Below, in pieces: positions 47,613 to 57,114 of a stretch of DNA of 64,000 nucleotides (its first letter is position 1; each line of letters begins with the position of its first letter). A program made the translations under genes and the position numbers. Source of the stretch: Herminiimonas sp. (GTDB lineage Bacteria > Pseudomonadota > Gammaproteobacteria > Burkholderiales > Burkholderiaceae_D); the NCBI GenBank assembly GCA_028292265.1, contig JAQGMR010000042.1:54691-118690 (forward strand), in the 5' to 3' direction. Under the pieces are notes generated by a model. The model searched no databases. It was not told the origin of the DNA and saw only the letters and a list, made by a program, of their open reading frames with translations.

Positions 47613-48899
47613 ATGCGACCAACGAGACTGCTCGCAATTCTGGCGCTCGCCGTGGTATGCAGCGGGTCGGCGCACGCCCAGATTGAAGTGCGGCTTTGGA
47701 CTTTGCTCAGCGGCGGCGATGGCGAGCGGATGCGCACGATCATCGAGGGGTTCAACGCCGAGCAACCGGACGTCAAGGTGGTCAGTACGACGCTCAATTG
47801 GGGCGAGCCTTTTTACACCAAACTGATTACCGCTTCCGTCGTTGGCGCCGGCCCTGACCTGGCAACCGTACACCTGTCGCGCGTCAGCAATCTGGCCGGC
47901 GGCGAGGTGCTCCGTCCCATCAGTGCAGCGGAACTGAACGACGCTAGCCTTGCAAAGGAAGACTTCCGCGAAAGCCAATGGAATAAGGCGAGCTTCGAGG
48001 GGAAGGCCTACGCGGTTCCCATCGACCTGCACATGCTGGTTTTGTATTACAACGCGACCCTCGCGCGTGCTGCGGGCCTGCTGGATATAAACGGCCGGCT
48101 AAAGCCTATAGAAGGCATCGCGGCGCTAACGCAAGCGTTCAAGACGATGAAGGAGCGCACTGGCGCCCAGGGCGTGACTATGGAGAGCGGGCAGGGCTCG
48201 TACGCAATCTGGCGTCTGTGGCTTTCGATGCTGGCGCAGCGGCATGTCCCCGTTATTAGCGGTTCGCGCTTTGCCTACGGTCCGGTCGGGGTGGAATGCC
48301 TGGCTACGGTCAGTGACTGGTTCGCACGGGGAGTCGCAAGCCGTGGGCTCGATTATCCCGCGTCCACCGGCCAGTTCATGGGCGGCAAGGCAGGGTTCAT
48401 GATAAATGGTGTCTGGGAAGTGCCGGCCCTTGCCGCCGCGAGCAAGAGCCGTACTTTAGGCTTTGAATACGGCATCGTGCCATTGCCCCGAATGTACGAC
48501 GATGCTAGTGCATGGGGCGACTCGCACGGCTTCGCACTCCCGGCAAATGCGGGCCGCCAGATGGCGCCGGAAAAGGCGCGAGCGATCATGAAGTTCATCG
48601 GGTATTTCAGCCGTCATTCCCTGCTATGGGCACAGGGCGGGCACGTTCCGGCATATCGGCCTGTTGCGGAGTCCGCCGCTGCGCGGGAACTGATGCCCAA
48701 CGCGATGTACGCGGACGCCGCTCGCAGCGTTATCTATGATCCGAGCGCCTGGTACGCGGGTGCTGCGGGCCCGTTGCAGTCACTCGCTTCGAAGTTTCTT
48801 CCGGCAGCCCTGTCGGGGCAGTTGACGCCAGAGGAGGCCCTGCGCAGGTTCGAAAGCGAATCGGCCCGGCTGCTGGTAAAGCCAGCGCCGAAATACTGA
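47613..48899 (+). CDS. Sugar ABC transporter substrate-binding protein
   Basis: 428 residues of solute-binding family 1. Signal peptide MRPTRLLAILALAVVCSGSAHA, then IEVRLWTLLSGGDGERMRTIIEGFN, the usual opening. WGEPFYTKLITASVVGAGPDLATVH and YAVPIDLHMLVLYYN are typical of oligosaccharide binders, as is the late GSYAIWRLWLSMLAQ and MGGKAGFMINGVWEV. Two permeases follow. Located behind the glycan-biosynthesis genes, it may recover sugar fragments, but the ligand is not readable. Confidence 0.92.
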   Translation: MRPTRLLAILALAVVCSGSAHAQIEVRLWTLLSGGDGERMRTIIEGFNAEQPDVKVVSTTLNWGEPFYTKLITASVVGAGPDLATVHLSRVSNLAGGEVLRPISAAELNDASLAKEDFRESQWNKASFEGKAYAVPIDLHMLVLYYNATLARAAGLLDINGRLKPIEGIAALTQAFKTMKERTGAQGVTMESGQGSYAIWRLWLSMLAQRHVPVISGSRFAYGPVGVECLATVSDWFARGVASRGLDYPASTGQFMGGKAGFMINGVWEVPALAAASKSRTLGFEYGIVPLPRMYDDASAWGDSHGFALPANAGRQMAPEKARAIMKFIGYFSRHSLLWAQGGHVPAYRPVAESAAARELMPNAMYADAARSVIYDPSAWYAGAAGPLQSLASKFLPAALSGQLTPEEALRRFESESARLLVKPAPKY

Positions 48900-48929
48900 T
48901 CGGGTCGCGGCCTTTGCCCGGTCTATCCC

Positions 48930-49838
48930 GTGAACCCTCTCCTCAAGATCAGGCGAACCGCATCGTCGCAGAGGCGCAACGGGCCTGCATCGGAACCCGG
49001 TGCGGCACTCCCCATGCTGGCGCCATTCCTCCTTGCGTTCTTCCTGTTTTTCCTGGTACCGGCGCTGCACACCTTCTACATGAGCCTGACCGAGAGCAGC
49101 CTCACGCGCACCAGCGCCTTTGTGGGAGTTGGGAACTACTTCACGCTCCTGCGCGACCCCGCGTTTTGGGCATCGTTGGGGCACACTTTTTATTTCGCTT
49201 TGCTGACTGTCGTGCCGCTGGCCGCAATTGGCCTGCTGATGGCGCTGGTCGTGCATCATGCCCGGCGTGGCGGCGGTCTGCTGCTGACGACCTTCTTCTT
49301 GCCGTTCGTGCTGCCGGTCTCGGTCATGACCCTTATCGTCGGGTGGATGCTGCATCCGAGCGCGGGGCTGATCAACCACATTATCGGCGGCGAACGCCCC
49401 TGGCTTGCGGACGTGCATTGGGCCATGCCGGCCGTGGCAATAGGCACGATATGGTGGACCGCCGGCTTCAACATGCTGCTGTTCATGGCGGCCTTGTCCA
49501 ACATACCGCAGGAGTTGTACGAAGCGGCGGCGCTGGACGGTGCAAGCCGCTTGCAGGCGTTTCGACACATCACCTGGCCTGCCTTGCGACCCACTTTTGG
49601 CATGGCCATGGTCCTCCAGCTTATTGCGTCCTGCAAGATTTTTGGGCAGACCTATATCCTTACAGCCGGCGGACCGTTCAACACAACGCGCGTCACATTG
49701 CACTACATGTACGAGACAGCATTTGTTCAAAGTGACGCAGGCTATGGCGCCGCGATCGGCATGGCATTTGTAGCCGTCGTGACCTGCGTGTCTCTCTTGC
49801 AGGCGGCGTTGATGAAGCGGCTGGGAGCACGGGCATGA
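48930..49838 (+). CDS. Sugar ABC transporter permease (MalF-like)
   Basis: 302 residues with six helices (MLAPFLLAFFLFFLVPALHTFYMS first) and the EAA loop YEAAALDGASRLQAFRHITWP that docks the ATPase. Start GTG 48930, 30 bp after the binding protein; no nearer ATG gives the N-terminal helix. Its stop overlaps the next start (ATGATG at 49835). Confidence 0.9.
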   Translation: MNPLLKIRRTASSQRRNGPASEPGAALPMLAPFLLAFFLFFLVPALHTFYMSLTESSLTRTSAFVGVGNYFTLLRDPAFWASLGHTFYFALLTVVPLAAIGLLMALVVHHARRGGGLLLTTFFLPFVLPVSVMTLIVGWMLHPSAGLINHIIGGERPWLADVHWAMPAVAIGTIWWTAGFNMLLFMAALSNIPQELYEAAALDGASRLQAFRHITWPALRPTFGMAMVLQLIASCKIFGQTYILTAGGPFNTTRVTLHYMYETAFVQSDAGYGAAIGMAFVAVVTCVSLLQAALMKRLGARA

Positions 49839-50671
49839 TGGCCGGCAAACTGCCTCTGCCGTGGGCCGTCGCCACGTTCGCTTTGGCGGCGGTACTTGCC
49901 GTGCTCTGGAGCACGCCGCTGCTGTGGGCGCTTGCAACTGCGCTGCGCCCCGAGCACGAGATTGTGTCGGCGGTCTTTCACTGGCTACCCACGGTGTGGA
50001 CCCTTGACGCCTTCAGGAAGGTTTTGTCAGCCGGCAGCCTGCCGCGCTGGCTGTTCAACAGCGCGCTGGTGGCGTTGTTGGTAACGGGGCTCACCATGGC
50101 AGTCAGCATAACGGCTGCCTATGCGTTCTCGCAGATGCGTTTCCGTGGCCGCGGACTGCTGTTTGCCCTGTCCATGATGGCATTCATGCTGCCATTCGAG
50201 GCGCTGGTCGTGCCGCTCTTTCGCATGATGAACGCGTTCCATCTGATCGACACATACGCCGGTATCGTGCTTCCGCAGATCGTATCGCCCATTGCAATTT
50301 ATGTTTTCAAGCAGTCATTCGACGCCATTCCGAGCGCATACCGTGACGCGGCCCTGACGGACGGCGCATCGCATTGGCAGCTACTCTGGAATATCTACCT
50401 CCCGATGAGCCGCAATATCCTCTGGGCGATGTCCATCGTCGTGTTCATCGGCGCATGGAACAATTTCTTGTGGCCGTTCATTGTTATCACGTCGTCGGAG
50501 ATGATGACTATCCCGATCGGCTTGACGCAAACCCAGGAAGCGTTCGGTGTCCGGTATGCGCAGTCAATGGCGGCGGCTCTGCTGGGCGGCTTGCCGGTGG
50601 GGCTTGCTTATGTTTTGTTTCAGCGGCGGGTCAGGGACGGCTTTATGGCGGTTTCGGGCTTGAAGGGTTGA
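49835..50671 (+). CDS. Sugar ABC transporter permease (MalG-like)
   Basis: 278 residues with six helices and the EAA-type loop YRDAALTDGASHWQLLWNIYLP; the final segment VLFQRRVRDGFMAVSGLKG is the classic MalG-type tail. Overlaps the previous permease by 4 bp. No ATP-binding subunit gene follows, so the importer must borrow an ATPase encoded elsewhere. Confidence 0.92.
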   Translation: MMAGKLPLPWAVATFALAAVLAVLWSTPLLWALATALRPEHEIVSAVFHWLPTVWTLDAFRKVLSAGSLPRWLFNSALVALLVTGLTMAVSITAAYAFSQMRFRGRGLLFALSMMAFMLPFEALVVPLFRMMNAFHLIDTYAGIVLPQIVSPIAIYVFKQSFDAIPSAYRDAALTDGASHWQLLWNIYLPMSRNILWAMSIVVFIGAWNNFLWPFIVITSSEMMTIPIGLTQTQEAFGVRYAQSMAAALLGGLPVGLAYVLFQRRVRDGFMAVSGLKG

Positions 50672-51580
50672 TCCGAGGGCAGTAGTGGAGGGTCGCGATA
50701 GGCAGTGCGAGCCTGGCGGGCGAACGCTTTCAAAAGATGACTTCGGTTGGATATAGATTTTCGTCGAGGCGGTGACCGACACGTTGAAGTCTCGAGCTAT
50801 AGCGGCAACGTCAAAGCCCTTTCCAAGAACTGCGACTTAAAGCAACCGCATTAGAGCTGAAACGATTCATTAGCGTCTTCTGACCAATCGTCAGTCCCCC
50901 TACGCTCGAGGCGAGCGTAGGACTCAGTTTTTGCAAGCAGGCGATTTACTTCGCAAATCCAATTAGCGGAGTCCTGCCACTGCGCTGCGAGTAGCAAACG
51001 CATCAACCTGCCTCGTCATTGCCCTCCGAACGACGGACCACGGTCCGAGCGCCGAAAATCAGGCGCAGAACCTCAGCCTGATTCACCGCCTTTCGTGCTT
51101 CTCACGCCGTCGAAGGGATGAACGAGATTTAATGAAATTGCAGCGCGCACCGATTTTCTTAGGGGGCGCCAATGTCAATTATCGGTTCAGGACATTTAAC
51201 TTTTTACGCACGGTAATAATAAAGATGCAACGCCGGCTATGACCCAAATCAAGGCGCCTGGCATGGGCGAGTAAATACTTATTTTACCGAGTCGGTCGTT
51301 CTAAAAAACGAGCAGATAAAAACAGCGGCGGGTTGTCGATATTATTTCCGGCCTTGCAAGTTGACTAAGAAGTGCCGCCTCCGCGCTTGTCACCGTTTAG
51401 GAGGAGCAATTCGCAAGAATACCAAATAGAAAACAAAGGGATTAACTGGCAAACACACTTTGGTTGCCAATACTCTAAAAGGAACAGTACCGACAGGAAT
51501 CCTAGTGAGTTTTATAAAGAAGAAATGGCGTAGAAAAACGTAGAAAAACCAGTCTAATTAACTAATTCCAAGGATTCATT
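50672..51580. other. 909-bp gene-free region before the DUF5801 gene
   Basis: Holds a hairpin at 50893-50930, a dyad TGGCAA-N11-TTGCCA at about 51449-51471, and two CGTAGAAAAA direct repeats at 51529-51548. A minus-strand stretch at about 50740-50845 reads GFDVAAIARDFNVS, reminiscent of a recombinase helix-turn-helix, but it is short and bounded by stops. An ATGACCCAAATCAA sequence (51239-51252) is a weak FNR-box lookalike. No gene supported. Confidence 0.55.
50893..50930 (+). terminator. Probable terminator past the sugar importer
   Basis: AGTCC-CCC-TACGCTC pairs with GAGCGTA-GGACT around GAGGC, with a 3-nt bulge, followed by TTTTT at about 50928. It is 220 bp beyond the last permease. Confidence 0.6.
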
Positions 51581-54500
51581 ATGGCTACCTCTTCACTCAC
51601 ACGCGGGTCCGCCGTTACGGTCGACGAGTCACCCTCCCTTCAGAACCTCCTCGCGACGCCTTCTGTGGCAGGCGATAGCAACGACAATGATATTGCCGCG
51701 ACCTCACTGCCTGCGGTTTTCAGCGTTCGTCTTGCGGAGGTCAACGCGGGCACCCCACTCAATGTCGCGCTCAGCGGTTACAACGGTTCGAATACCGGCA
51801 CTTCGGCTGTTACTTATACCGTTACCGGTACCGCAAACAATATATCGTTCACTGATTCGCTGGGTGCGCCGCTTAATAACGTTGATAGCGGGCTCAAAAC
51901 CGCAGCCGGGGATTCAATCTTCCTGTTTAGCGACACCGCGAACGATAATATCCTCTATGGCAAAGCTGGTACTGCGATTGTATTTGCCGCTTATCTGGAA
52001 GAAGTGTCTAGCCCGGCCACGGGTGCCAAAATATGGATGACGGAATACCAGGCTATTCAACATCCCAATGCTGCCGATCCAGACGACTCCTTGAATCTTC
52101 TTAATAAGGTTTTTGTCAGCATTGATTCGTCCCAGGCATTCAGCCTGGCCAACGCCCCTTCCGGGCAAAATTTGTTTCTAACGCTGGGTGATGCATCGGC
52201 GGCTATCGTTGTTACTGGAAAATTGCCTGCGAACCAGTCGACCGGCGTTAACGTCTCGACCGGAGATACTGTCAATACTAGCCAGGGCGGTGGGTCGACG
52301 ACCATCGGCGACAATAATCAGATGATCGACCCTACCGAGGGTATGTACTTTACCTTTGTGACCGGCGCAAATACAGGTCTCACGATTCCCAATCTGGATC
52401 ATGGTGAAGCGGTGCTGGAGAGTAATATCCAGTTCACGGGCCTTCTCGAAGCAAGGGCTGCGTCGTTTAGCATCGTCCAACTGCAAAGTGGCAAGTCGGC
52501 CACGGTAAAAATCACCGCCTATTCCGCCAACAGCACGGCGTCCGGCGACCAATACGTCGACCAGCTCCAAAATAATACGGCGCGAGGGATAGACCGTATT
52601 ACGGTCAAGGATGCCGCCGGAGTGGTGGACCCGAGCGTAAGTATTAATCTTGCAACCGGCGTAATCGTTGGCATAAAGGCAGGCTACACAATCGAATACC
52701 ATACGACTGCAAACCACGACCGTCTGCTGGTTGAAAATACCGGCGCCGGCGCAAACAAGGCAGCCTTCGATATTGGTGGATTTTCGTTGCTACAGTCGAA
52801 TCAGGAAAGATTGGAAGTGGGTTCACTGATGCAGTTCGAAGACGACGGCCCCAGCGTTGCTACAACGGGTACGCCGCCAACGCTTACGGTTGACGAAACG
52901 GTGCTTGCCACCAATGACACGAAAAGCTTTGCAAGCAGCTTCAACTCGAGCTTCGGCGCGGATGGCGCAGGCACGGCCGGGCTGACTTATGCACTGGGCG
53001 TCAGCGCCGCCGGTGCTGATTCAGGGCTTGTGGATACCGCCACCAGTCAACATGTTTTCCTGTACAAGGACGCCACTACTGGTGTTGTGAGTGGCCGTGT
53101 GGGTGCGGCCGGAGCTGCGGATCCCAATGGCCTCATCGTGTTCCAGGTCAGCGTCGACACCGCTGGTGCTGTCACGCTCGATCAGCAACGCGCCGTGGTG
53201 CATCCTGTTACCACCAATCCGGACGACTCTGTATCCCTAAGCGCCACGCTGGTCACGCTGACAGCGACGGCCACCGACAGGGATGGCGATGCTGCATCCG
53301 CATCACGCAATATCGGTAACCTCCTCAACTTCAAGGACGATGGTCCAAGCGTTAGTACAACGGGTACGCTGCCGACGCTTACGGTTGATGAAACGGTTCT
53401 CGCCACCAACGCCACTGCAGGCTTTGCGGCCAACTTCAGCCCAAGCTTTGGCGCGGACGGAGCAGGAACGACCGGGGTGACTTATGCACTTGGCGTGAGC
53501 GCCACCGGCGCCGATTCAGGGCTTGTGGATACCACGACCGGTCATCATGTTTACCTGTACAAGGACGCCACTACTGGTGTTGTGAGTGGCCGTGTGGGTG
53601 CGGCCGCAGCTGCGGATCCCGGTGGCCTCATCGCGTTCCAGGTCAGCGTTAGCACCGCTGGCGTCGTCACGCTCGATCAGCAGCGCGCGGTGGTGCACCC
53701 TGTTACCACCAACCCGGACGATTCGGTATCCCTGAGCGCCACACTGGTCACGCTCACGGCAGCCGTCACAGACAAGGATGGAGACTCCGGGTCAACAGCT
53801 GTCAATATCGGTAACCTCCTCGTCTTCAGGGATGACGGTCCGAGCGCCTTCACGCCGAACTCCATTACCTTGACCAATACAGGAACCGCAGTAGGTACCG
53901 AGGCGCTGCACACGGCAGGCACGTTTGGCGCGGACGGGGCCGGAGCGGGCACGTTTGTGGACGGAAACACCGCCGACAATTTTCTGTATGCGACGAACGG
54001 TACAACACTGCTCAAATCGGGTGGCGAGAATATCGTGCTGTCAGGTTTTGGCTCTGGAACATTGGTAGCCACGACCGCGACCACTGGGGCGACCGTATTC
54101 ACTGCTACGCTGAACGTTGGCGCTGACACCTATACGGTCGACTTCGATCGCGCCATTGACGATGGGGCGGGCGTCAGCTTCCTGGGCGCCGCACCGGTCA
54201 AGTCTGGCAATCCGACCTTCAACATTATCAACAATGTTGGCGGTACCACGATGGACCTGCTGTTTTCCGGCGGTGACACCAACAACGGCCTTCCCACAAG
54301 TCATAGCGTGAACGTCAGTACAACTGGCGCGGGCGTGGATAACCAGAGCATGAACGCGACCAGCGGTCTGGGAGAGACTCTGCGAATAGACTTTGAAAAG
54401 GACGCGGTCCTGGCCGGCTCACCTAACGGCAGCGATTTCACGCCGGGCACGCACGTCACTGTCAACGGCTATTCGTTCATGATCACGCAGAACACACCCA

Positions 54501-54997
54501 GTGCCACAACCGCCACAGTCTTCGTTAAAGCTTTTGACGCCGACGACGACAAGACGCTGGTGGGAGACTCTGGAGACGTCGTCGATCCAATAACCCAGGT
54601 AAAGGTTGGCAACACCATCATCTTCGGCACCGGCGCAGTGAGCTCTGCAACAATCAATGGCCAAACTGTGACGGCGGTCGGGGTGAATAACGGCGTGGTC
54701 ATCACCGGCTTGAGCGAAGGGAATACGGGAGATGGCGTCGGCGGTGATGATCCAATCATCAAGGTGTATACGGCCAACGGATTCAACCGCGTGGAGACCT
54801 CAAACTATGCCGGCCAAACTGTGAACGGCGTTGTGTTAGGAGGCACGTCTTTTGACCTTGCGCCAGCCGGGGTCGAACAGGCCGTGGCGGGCACCGCTAC
54901 CGAGTTCTCGCTGCCAGTCATGATGACCGATGCTGACGGTGATCCGGGGCCGGTGGAACTGATCGGTGTGAACCTCACGCCGGTACCGCTGGCATAA
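51581..54997 (+). CDS. Large DUF5801-repeat protein, probable type I secretion substrate
   Basis: 1138 residues, acidic, Thr/Ala/Gly/Asp-rich, with no Sec signal peptide. The N-terminus has TVDESPSLQN and an extended beta region with VDSGLKTAAGDSIFLF. From about residue 420, two near-identical 165-residue DUF5801 repeats (DDGPSV-TTGT-PTLTVDE ... VVHPVTTNPDDSVSLSATLVTLTA) and a diverged third follow. It ends NLTPVPLA. No GGxGxDxUx calcium nonapeptides are visible, so it is not a classical RTX toxin. The two ABC exporters, adaptor and TolC channel directly downstream make type I export the natural reading. ATG 51581 follows AAGGA. Likely a surface or released matrix/adhesin protein. Confidence 0.85.
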   Translation: MATSSLTRGSAVTVDESPSLQNLLATPSVAGDSNDNDIAATSLPAVFSVRLAEVNAGTPLNVALSGYNGSNTGTSAVTYTVTGTANNISFTDSLGAPLNNVDSGLKTAAGDSIFLFSDTANDNILYGKAGTAIVFAAYLEEVSSPATGAKIWMTEYQAIQHPNAADPDDSLNLLNKVFVSIDSSQAFSLANAPSGQNLFLTLGDASAAIVVTGKLPANQSTGVNVSTGDTVNTSQGGGSTTIGDNNQMIDPTEGMYFTFVTGANTGLTIPNLDHGEAVLESNIQFTGLLEARAASFSIVQLQSGKSATVKITAYSANSTASGDQYVDQLQNNTARGIDRITVKDAAGVVDPSVSINLATGVIVGIKAGYTIEYHTTANHDRLLVENTGAGANKAAFDIGGFSLLQSNQERLEVGSLMQFEDDGPSVATTGTPPTLTVDETVLATNDTKSFASSFNSSFGADGAGTAGLTYALGVSAAGADSGLVDTATSQHVFLYKDATTGVVSGRVGAAGAADPNGLIVFQVSVDTAGAVTLDQQRAVVHPVTTNPDDSVSLSATLVTLTATATDRDGDAASASRNIGNLLNFKDDGPSVSTTGTLPTLTVDETVLATNATAGFAANFSPSFGADGAGTTGVTYALGVSATGADSGLVDTTTGHHVYLYKDATTGVVSGRVGAAAAADPGGLIAFQVSVSTAGVVTLDQQRAVVHPVTTNPDDSVSLSATLVTLTAAVTDKDGDSGSTAVNIGNLLVFRDDGPSAFTPNSITLTNTGTAVGTEALHTAGTFGADGAGAGTFVDGNTADNFLYATNGTTLLKSGGENIVLSGFGSGTLVATTATTGATVFTATLNVGADTYTVDFDRAIDDGAGVSFLGAAPVKSGNPTFNIINNVGGTTMDLLFSGGDTNNGLPTSHSVNVSTTGAGVDNQSMNATSGLGETLRIDFEKDAVLAGSPNGSDFTPGTHVTVNGYSFMITQNTPSATTATVFVKAFDADDDKTLVGDSGDVVDPITQVKVGNTIIFGTGAVSSATINGQTVTAVGVNNGVVITGLSEGNTGDGVGGDDPIIKVYTANGFNRVETSNYAGQTVNGVVLGGTSFDLAPAGVEQAVAGTATEFSLPVMMTDADGDPGPVELIGVNLTPVPLA
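52841..53830 (+). repeat. Two 495-bp in-frame tandem repeats in the DUF5801 gene
   Basis: Units 52841-53335 and 53336-53830 each begin GACGA-GG-CC-AGCGTT and encode 165 residues; long stretches are identical, for example around 53060-53110 and 53555-53605. A diverged third unit begins at 53831. Confidence 0.85.
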
Positions 54998-55208
54998 GCC
55001 GTACAACGGCCGGCAGCATGTGACGGGCCGGCCGTGATGTTTTTTGGGGAGACGGCAGATCGCCGCGAGGCGGTCCAATCGCGCTTTAGGGTTTTGAGCG
55101 GCACAAGCGGCACCGGGCTGTTCGAGCCTGAGCGTTCCAATGCAAATGCGGCCCTCCGTTTTCGTATTCGTGCCCGTTTTGCAGTCCCTTAATTCGTAAA
55201 AGGACTAC

Positions 55209-55325
55209 ATGGATAATGTGAATGCCAACGTGCCTGCTATTACAACTGCCGAACTGCGCGCGCGCCGTCTCATTGGCATTGCGGCGACAGTTGCGTGCAG
55301 GCCTTCTGTGGACGCATCCCGGTGA
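55209..55325 (+). CDS. 38-codon leader ORF overlapping the first exporter start
   Basis: ATG 55209 lies 4 nt behind AAAAGGAC. It encodes MDNVNANVPAITTAELRARR followed by LIGIAATVACRPSVDASR; the basic-then-hydrophobic pattern looks like the start of a membrane protein cut short. Its TGA overlaps the GTG of the ABC exporter (GTGA at 55322-55325), which itself has no ribosome site, so it may couple translation. It could instead be the remnant of a truncated gene. Confidence 0.5.
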   Translation: MDNVNANVPAITTAELRARRLIGIAATVACRPSVDASR

Positions 55326-57025
55326 TAGCGCAAAAAAAATCGACGGAACTGGCTCGGGCAATAACGACGCTTCGTCCTTACTTCTTGCGCGCGGGCTGGT
55401 TCAGCCTGGGTTCTGGCCTGCTGGTATTGGCGCCAAGCGGGTACATGCTGGAAGTGTACGGACGAGTTATCAATAGCGGCAGTCACCTTACCCTTGCGAT
55501 GCTTACCGTGCTGGTACTGGCAGCTTACTGCTTGATGGAAGTGCTGGACTGGGCACGAGCGGAAATCATGTGTCAGGCAGGACGGAAGCTGGATCAGGAT
55601 CTGCGCAACCGGGTGTTTCGGGCAATTTTTGACGCCGGTCTGAAGCGCATCCCCGGTGGAACCATACAGCCCCTCAATGATTTGCGCACCATTCGGGAAT
55701 TCCTTCATTCACCTCCTGCGCTCGCTGCGATGGAAGCGCCAGTTTCCCTGATTCTTGTGGGCCTGATGTATGCGATCAGCCCGATACTGGGTTGGTCTGC
55801 CGTGGCTGGCTCATTGGTGCAGGTGTTTGTCGGATGGCTTAATGACAAAAGCACGCAGCCTTCGCTGGTCGCCTCCAATCGCTGTGCCATAGCCGCGCAG
55901 CAGTACGCCGACAGCTCCCTGAAGAATGCCCAGGTAATCGAATCCATGGGCATGTTGCGTGACATTCACCGCCGTTGGATGGCCAGACAGCGCGAGTCCC
56001 TTGACTTGCAAGCCTTGGCGTCCGACCGGGCGGCGTCGTACCAGGCCGCGACAAAATTCTTGCAAGTCACCATGGGCTCGCTACTGCTGGGACTTGGCGC
56101 CTGGCTGCTGCTCAATAACGAACTTAACGGCGGCGCGGGCATGATGATAGTGGGGTCCATACTGGGCGGCCGGATATTTGCGCCGCTGGTTCAGATCGTC
56201 ACGCAATGGCGCACGGTGGTTAACGCTCGCGATGCATGGCAGCGCCTCGATGCGATGCTGACCGCCATACCGCCCAAGCCAGTGACGATGCCGCTACCGC
56301 CGCCCAAGGGCATGCTGCATGTTGAAAGTGTCGTGGCATGCGCTCCCGGCAGCAACATGCCCATCCTTAAAAATGTCACGTTCAGTCTTGATCCGGGCGA
56401 GGTGCTCGCCGTAGTGGGTCCTTCAGCCTCAGGCAAAACCACGCTGGCCCGCCTGCTCGTCGGCTTGTGGCCGGCGGCCAATGGCAAGGTACGCATAGAC
56501 GGCGCAGACATATTCAGCTGGGACAAAAGCGAACTCGGTCCACATATCGGGTATCTGCCGCAGGACGTCGAGTTACTCGATGGGACTATGGCTGAAAACA
56601 TCGCTCGCTTTAACGAAATTGTCCCGATGAAGGTCAAGGCCGCCGCCCTGGCTGTTGACCTGCACGGCTACATAATGAGCCTGCCGCTGGGCTACGACAG
56701 CCCGGTCGGACGGGAAGGGAGCCTGCTGTCGGGCGGGCAAAGGCAAAGGGTAGCGTTGGCGCGTGCAATCTATGGCAACCCGGCCTTCGTGGTGCTTGAT
56801 GAGCCGAACTCAAGCCTCGACGATGCGGGTGACGCGGCGCTTGCGTCCTTGATTCTCAATCTTAAGGCGCAAGGAACGACATTTGTCGTAATGACGCACC
56901 GTGCCAGCATATTGGCGGTGGTGGACAAGGTGCTGGTCCTGCGCGACGGCATGACGCAGCACTTCGGCGCTCGCGCCGAAGTGCTTGCCGCGTTAAAGGA
57001 AGCGAACGAAAAAGCGGCTGCTTAG
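55322..57025 (+). CDS. Type I secretion ABC exporter (PrtD-like), copy 1
   Basis: 567 residues from GTG 55322; GTG 55295 is an alternative. Membrane domain at about 20-310 (FSLGSGLLVLAPSGYMLEVYGRVI and a long helix pair), ATPase at about 335-565 with Walker A GPSASGKTT (about 365), Q-loop YLPQDVELLDG, signature LSGGQRQRVALARAIYG and Walker B VVLDEPNSSLDD. No N-terminal C39 peptidase, consistent with substrates lacking a double-glycine leader. It is followed 89 bp later by a second, clearly paralogous exporter. Its stop codon lies in an 8-bp tandem repeat. Confidence 0.92.
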   Translation: MIAQKKSTELARAITTLRPYFLRAGWFSLGSGLLVLAPSGYMLEVYGRVINSGSHLTLAMLTVLVLAAYCLMEVLDWARAEIMCQAGRKLDQDLRNRVFRAIFDAGLKRIPGGTIQPLNDLRTIREFLHSPPALAAMEAPVSLILVGLMYAISPILGWSAVAGSLVQVFVGWLNDKSTQPSLVASNRCAIAAQQYADSSLKNAQVIESMGMLRDIHRRWMARQRESLDLQALASDRAASYQAATKFLQVTMGSLLLGLGAWLLLNNELNGGAGMMIVGSILGGRIFAPLVQIVTQWRTVVNARDAWQRLDAMLTAIPPKPVTMPLPPPKGMLHVESVVACAPGSNMPILKNVTFSLDPGEVLAVVGPSASGKTTLARLLVGLWPAANGKVRIDGADIFSWDKSELGPHIGYLPQDVELLDGTMAENIARFNEIVPMKVKAAALAVDLHGYIMSLPLGYDSPVGREGSLLSGGQRQRVALARAIYGNPAFVVLDEPNSSLDDAGDAALASLILNLKAQGTTFVVMTHRASILAVVDKVLVLRDGMTQHFGARAEVLAALKEANEKAAA

Positions 57026-57048
57026 CTGCTTAGCTGCTTGGCTGCTTG
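57017..57048. repeat. 8-bp tandem array, four copies, across an exporter stop codon
   Basis: GCTGCTTA, GCTGCTTA, GCTGCTTG, GCTGCTTG. The first copies contain the stop codon (57023-57025) and further in-phase stop possibilities. Confidence 0.85.
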
Positions 57049-57114
57049 AGGTGGGTGGAAGTGAAGCGGTTGCGGTTTGAGCAGGTCGACATCGAAAAGG
57101 CATGAAGGACTGGC

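Noticed and set aside
50740..50845. Helix-turn-helix-like peptide (GFDVAAIARDFNVS) on the minus strand
   Set aside because: Short, directly bounded by a stop and without the rest of a recombinase; could be chance.
51239..51252. FNR/ANR box candidate ATGACCCAAATCAA
   Set aside because: Only one half-site fits TTGAT-N4-ATCAA well, and it is more than 300 bp from the gene.
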